From Mycobacteriaceae bacterium (lineage in GTDB: Bacteria; Actinomycetota; Actinomycetes; Mycobacteriales; Mycobacteriaceae): a DNA stretch of 42,368 nucleotides. The stretch is taken from NCBI GenBank assembly GCA_019245755.1, contig JAFARC010000044.1:1-42368 (forward strand), given 5' to 3'. The first letter of the stretch is position 1. Each line of letters starts with the position of its first letter. The translations under genes were made by a program, and so were the position numbers. This document shows, one piece after another, positions 42,190-42,368 of the stretch. The notes under the pieces were generated by a model. That model was not told the DNA's origin, made no database searches, and saw only the letters and a list, made by a program, of their open reading frames with translations.

Positions 42190-42368
42190 AGCAAGCGATC
42201 AGCAGATCACACAGCTCTTTCGGGCGCGCGAAGAACGGAGAATGTCCGCCAGGCATTGTGTGAATGCGGGCGCGCGCTGTATCTGATGCCATCCGCTGGG
42301 CCCAGTCTCGGCTAATCGCGCGATCATCAGTCATCAGGATGTAACTCGACGGCACGTCTGGCCATCTC
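42158..42368 (-). CDS. Alpha/beta hydrolase, C-terminal part (runs off window)
   Basis: The minus-strand frame is open to the window edge and reads ...WPDVPSSYILMTDDRAISRDWAQRMA, with the catalytic His region MPGGHSPFFARPKELCDLL and a short tail ending at 42158. This is the end of a carboxylesterase/EstA-like alpha/beta hydrolase; SPFFARPKELCDLL is the typical cap-free C-terminal pattern (H-S-P-x-x-S/A-x-P). The nucleophile Ser lies outside the window, so intactness is unknown. Confidence 0.6.
   Translation of the reverse strand, partial: RWPDVPSSYILMTDDRAISRDWAQRMASDTARARIHTMPGGHSPFFARPKELCDLLIACCDDGERHGGG

Overview
This is a high-GC window from a mycobacterium, most likely a non-tuberculous environmental species. 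The organism call rests on a gene block at 13980-23818 with the same order as M. tuberculosis Rv0761c-Rv0771 (adhB, NTF2-like protein, ferredoxin, cyp51, SDR, cyp123, TetR, then divergently aldA, SDR, 3-hydroxyisobutyrate-dehydrogenase-like, CMD). An mscR/metallo-hydrolase pair (like Rv2259-Rv2260) and a RelJK-type toxin-antitoxin pair support it. These comparisons come from memory of the families; no search was run.

Layout. 1-787: end of an IS3-family insertion sequence cut by the window edge. 915-3642: secreted L,D-transpeptidase, extended SDR, TetR regulator (A). 3971-10254: mscR and a metallo-beta-lactamase-fold hydrolase, then on the other strand an FprB-like ferredoxin/reductase, a DapB-fold dehydrogenase, a FabG3-like SDR and an LLM oxidoreductase. 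10730-27166: KstD-like flavoprotein, FadD19-like acyl-CoA synthetase, the cyp51/cyp123 operon with TetR (B), and the divergent aldA operon ending in a CYP125-like P450 and a KstR-like regulator. 27282-30279: a Rieske oxygenase and a second DapB-fold dehydrogenase opposite their own TetR. 30446-33265: a large LuxR/ATPase regulator. 33280-42368: an accessory stretch with a LuxR remnant, small and secreted proteins, an SPFH/ribbon-helix-helix pair, relJK, decayed nitrile-hydratase and epoxide-hydrolase-like genes, a histidine phosphatase, a phospholipase-C-like protein and further gene fragments.

The main observation is a shared operator, TGGACA-NN-TGTCCAGA, found seven times, each at the promoter of a catabolic gene or TetR gene between 2.9 and 20.2 kb. 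Two paralogous TetR proteins (3043-3642 and 19434-20045) are the obvious candidates to bind it. The sites tie together an extended SDR, mscR plus hydrolase, the FprB-like reductase operon, the LLM oxidoreductase, the KstD-like flavoprotein, the cyp51-cyp123-ferredoxin operon and the aldA operon. The set looks like one regulon for oxidative catabolism of a sterol, triterpenoid or similar lipid. It would include its own P450 electron supply, alcohol-aldehyde-acid oxidation, CoA activation, ring dehydrogenation and mycothiol-dependent formaldehyde removal. The substrate cannot be read from the sequence.
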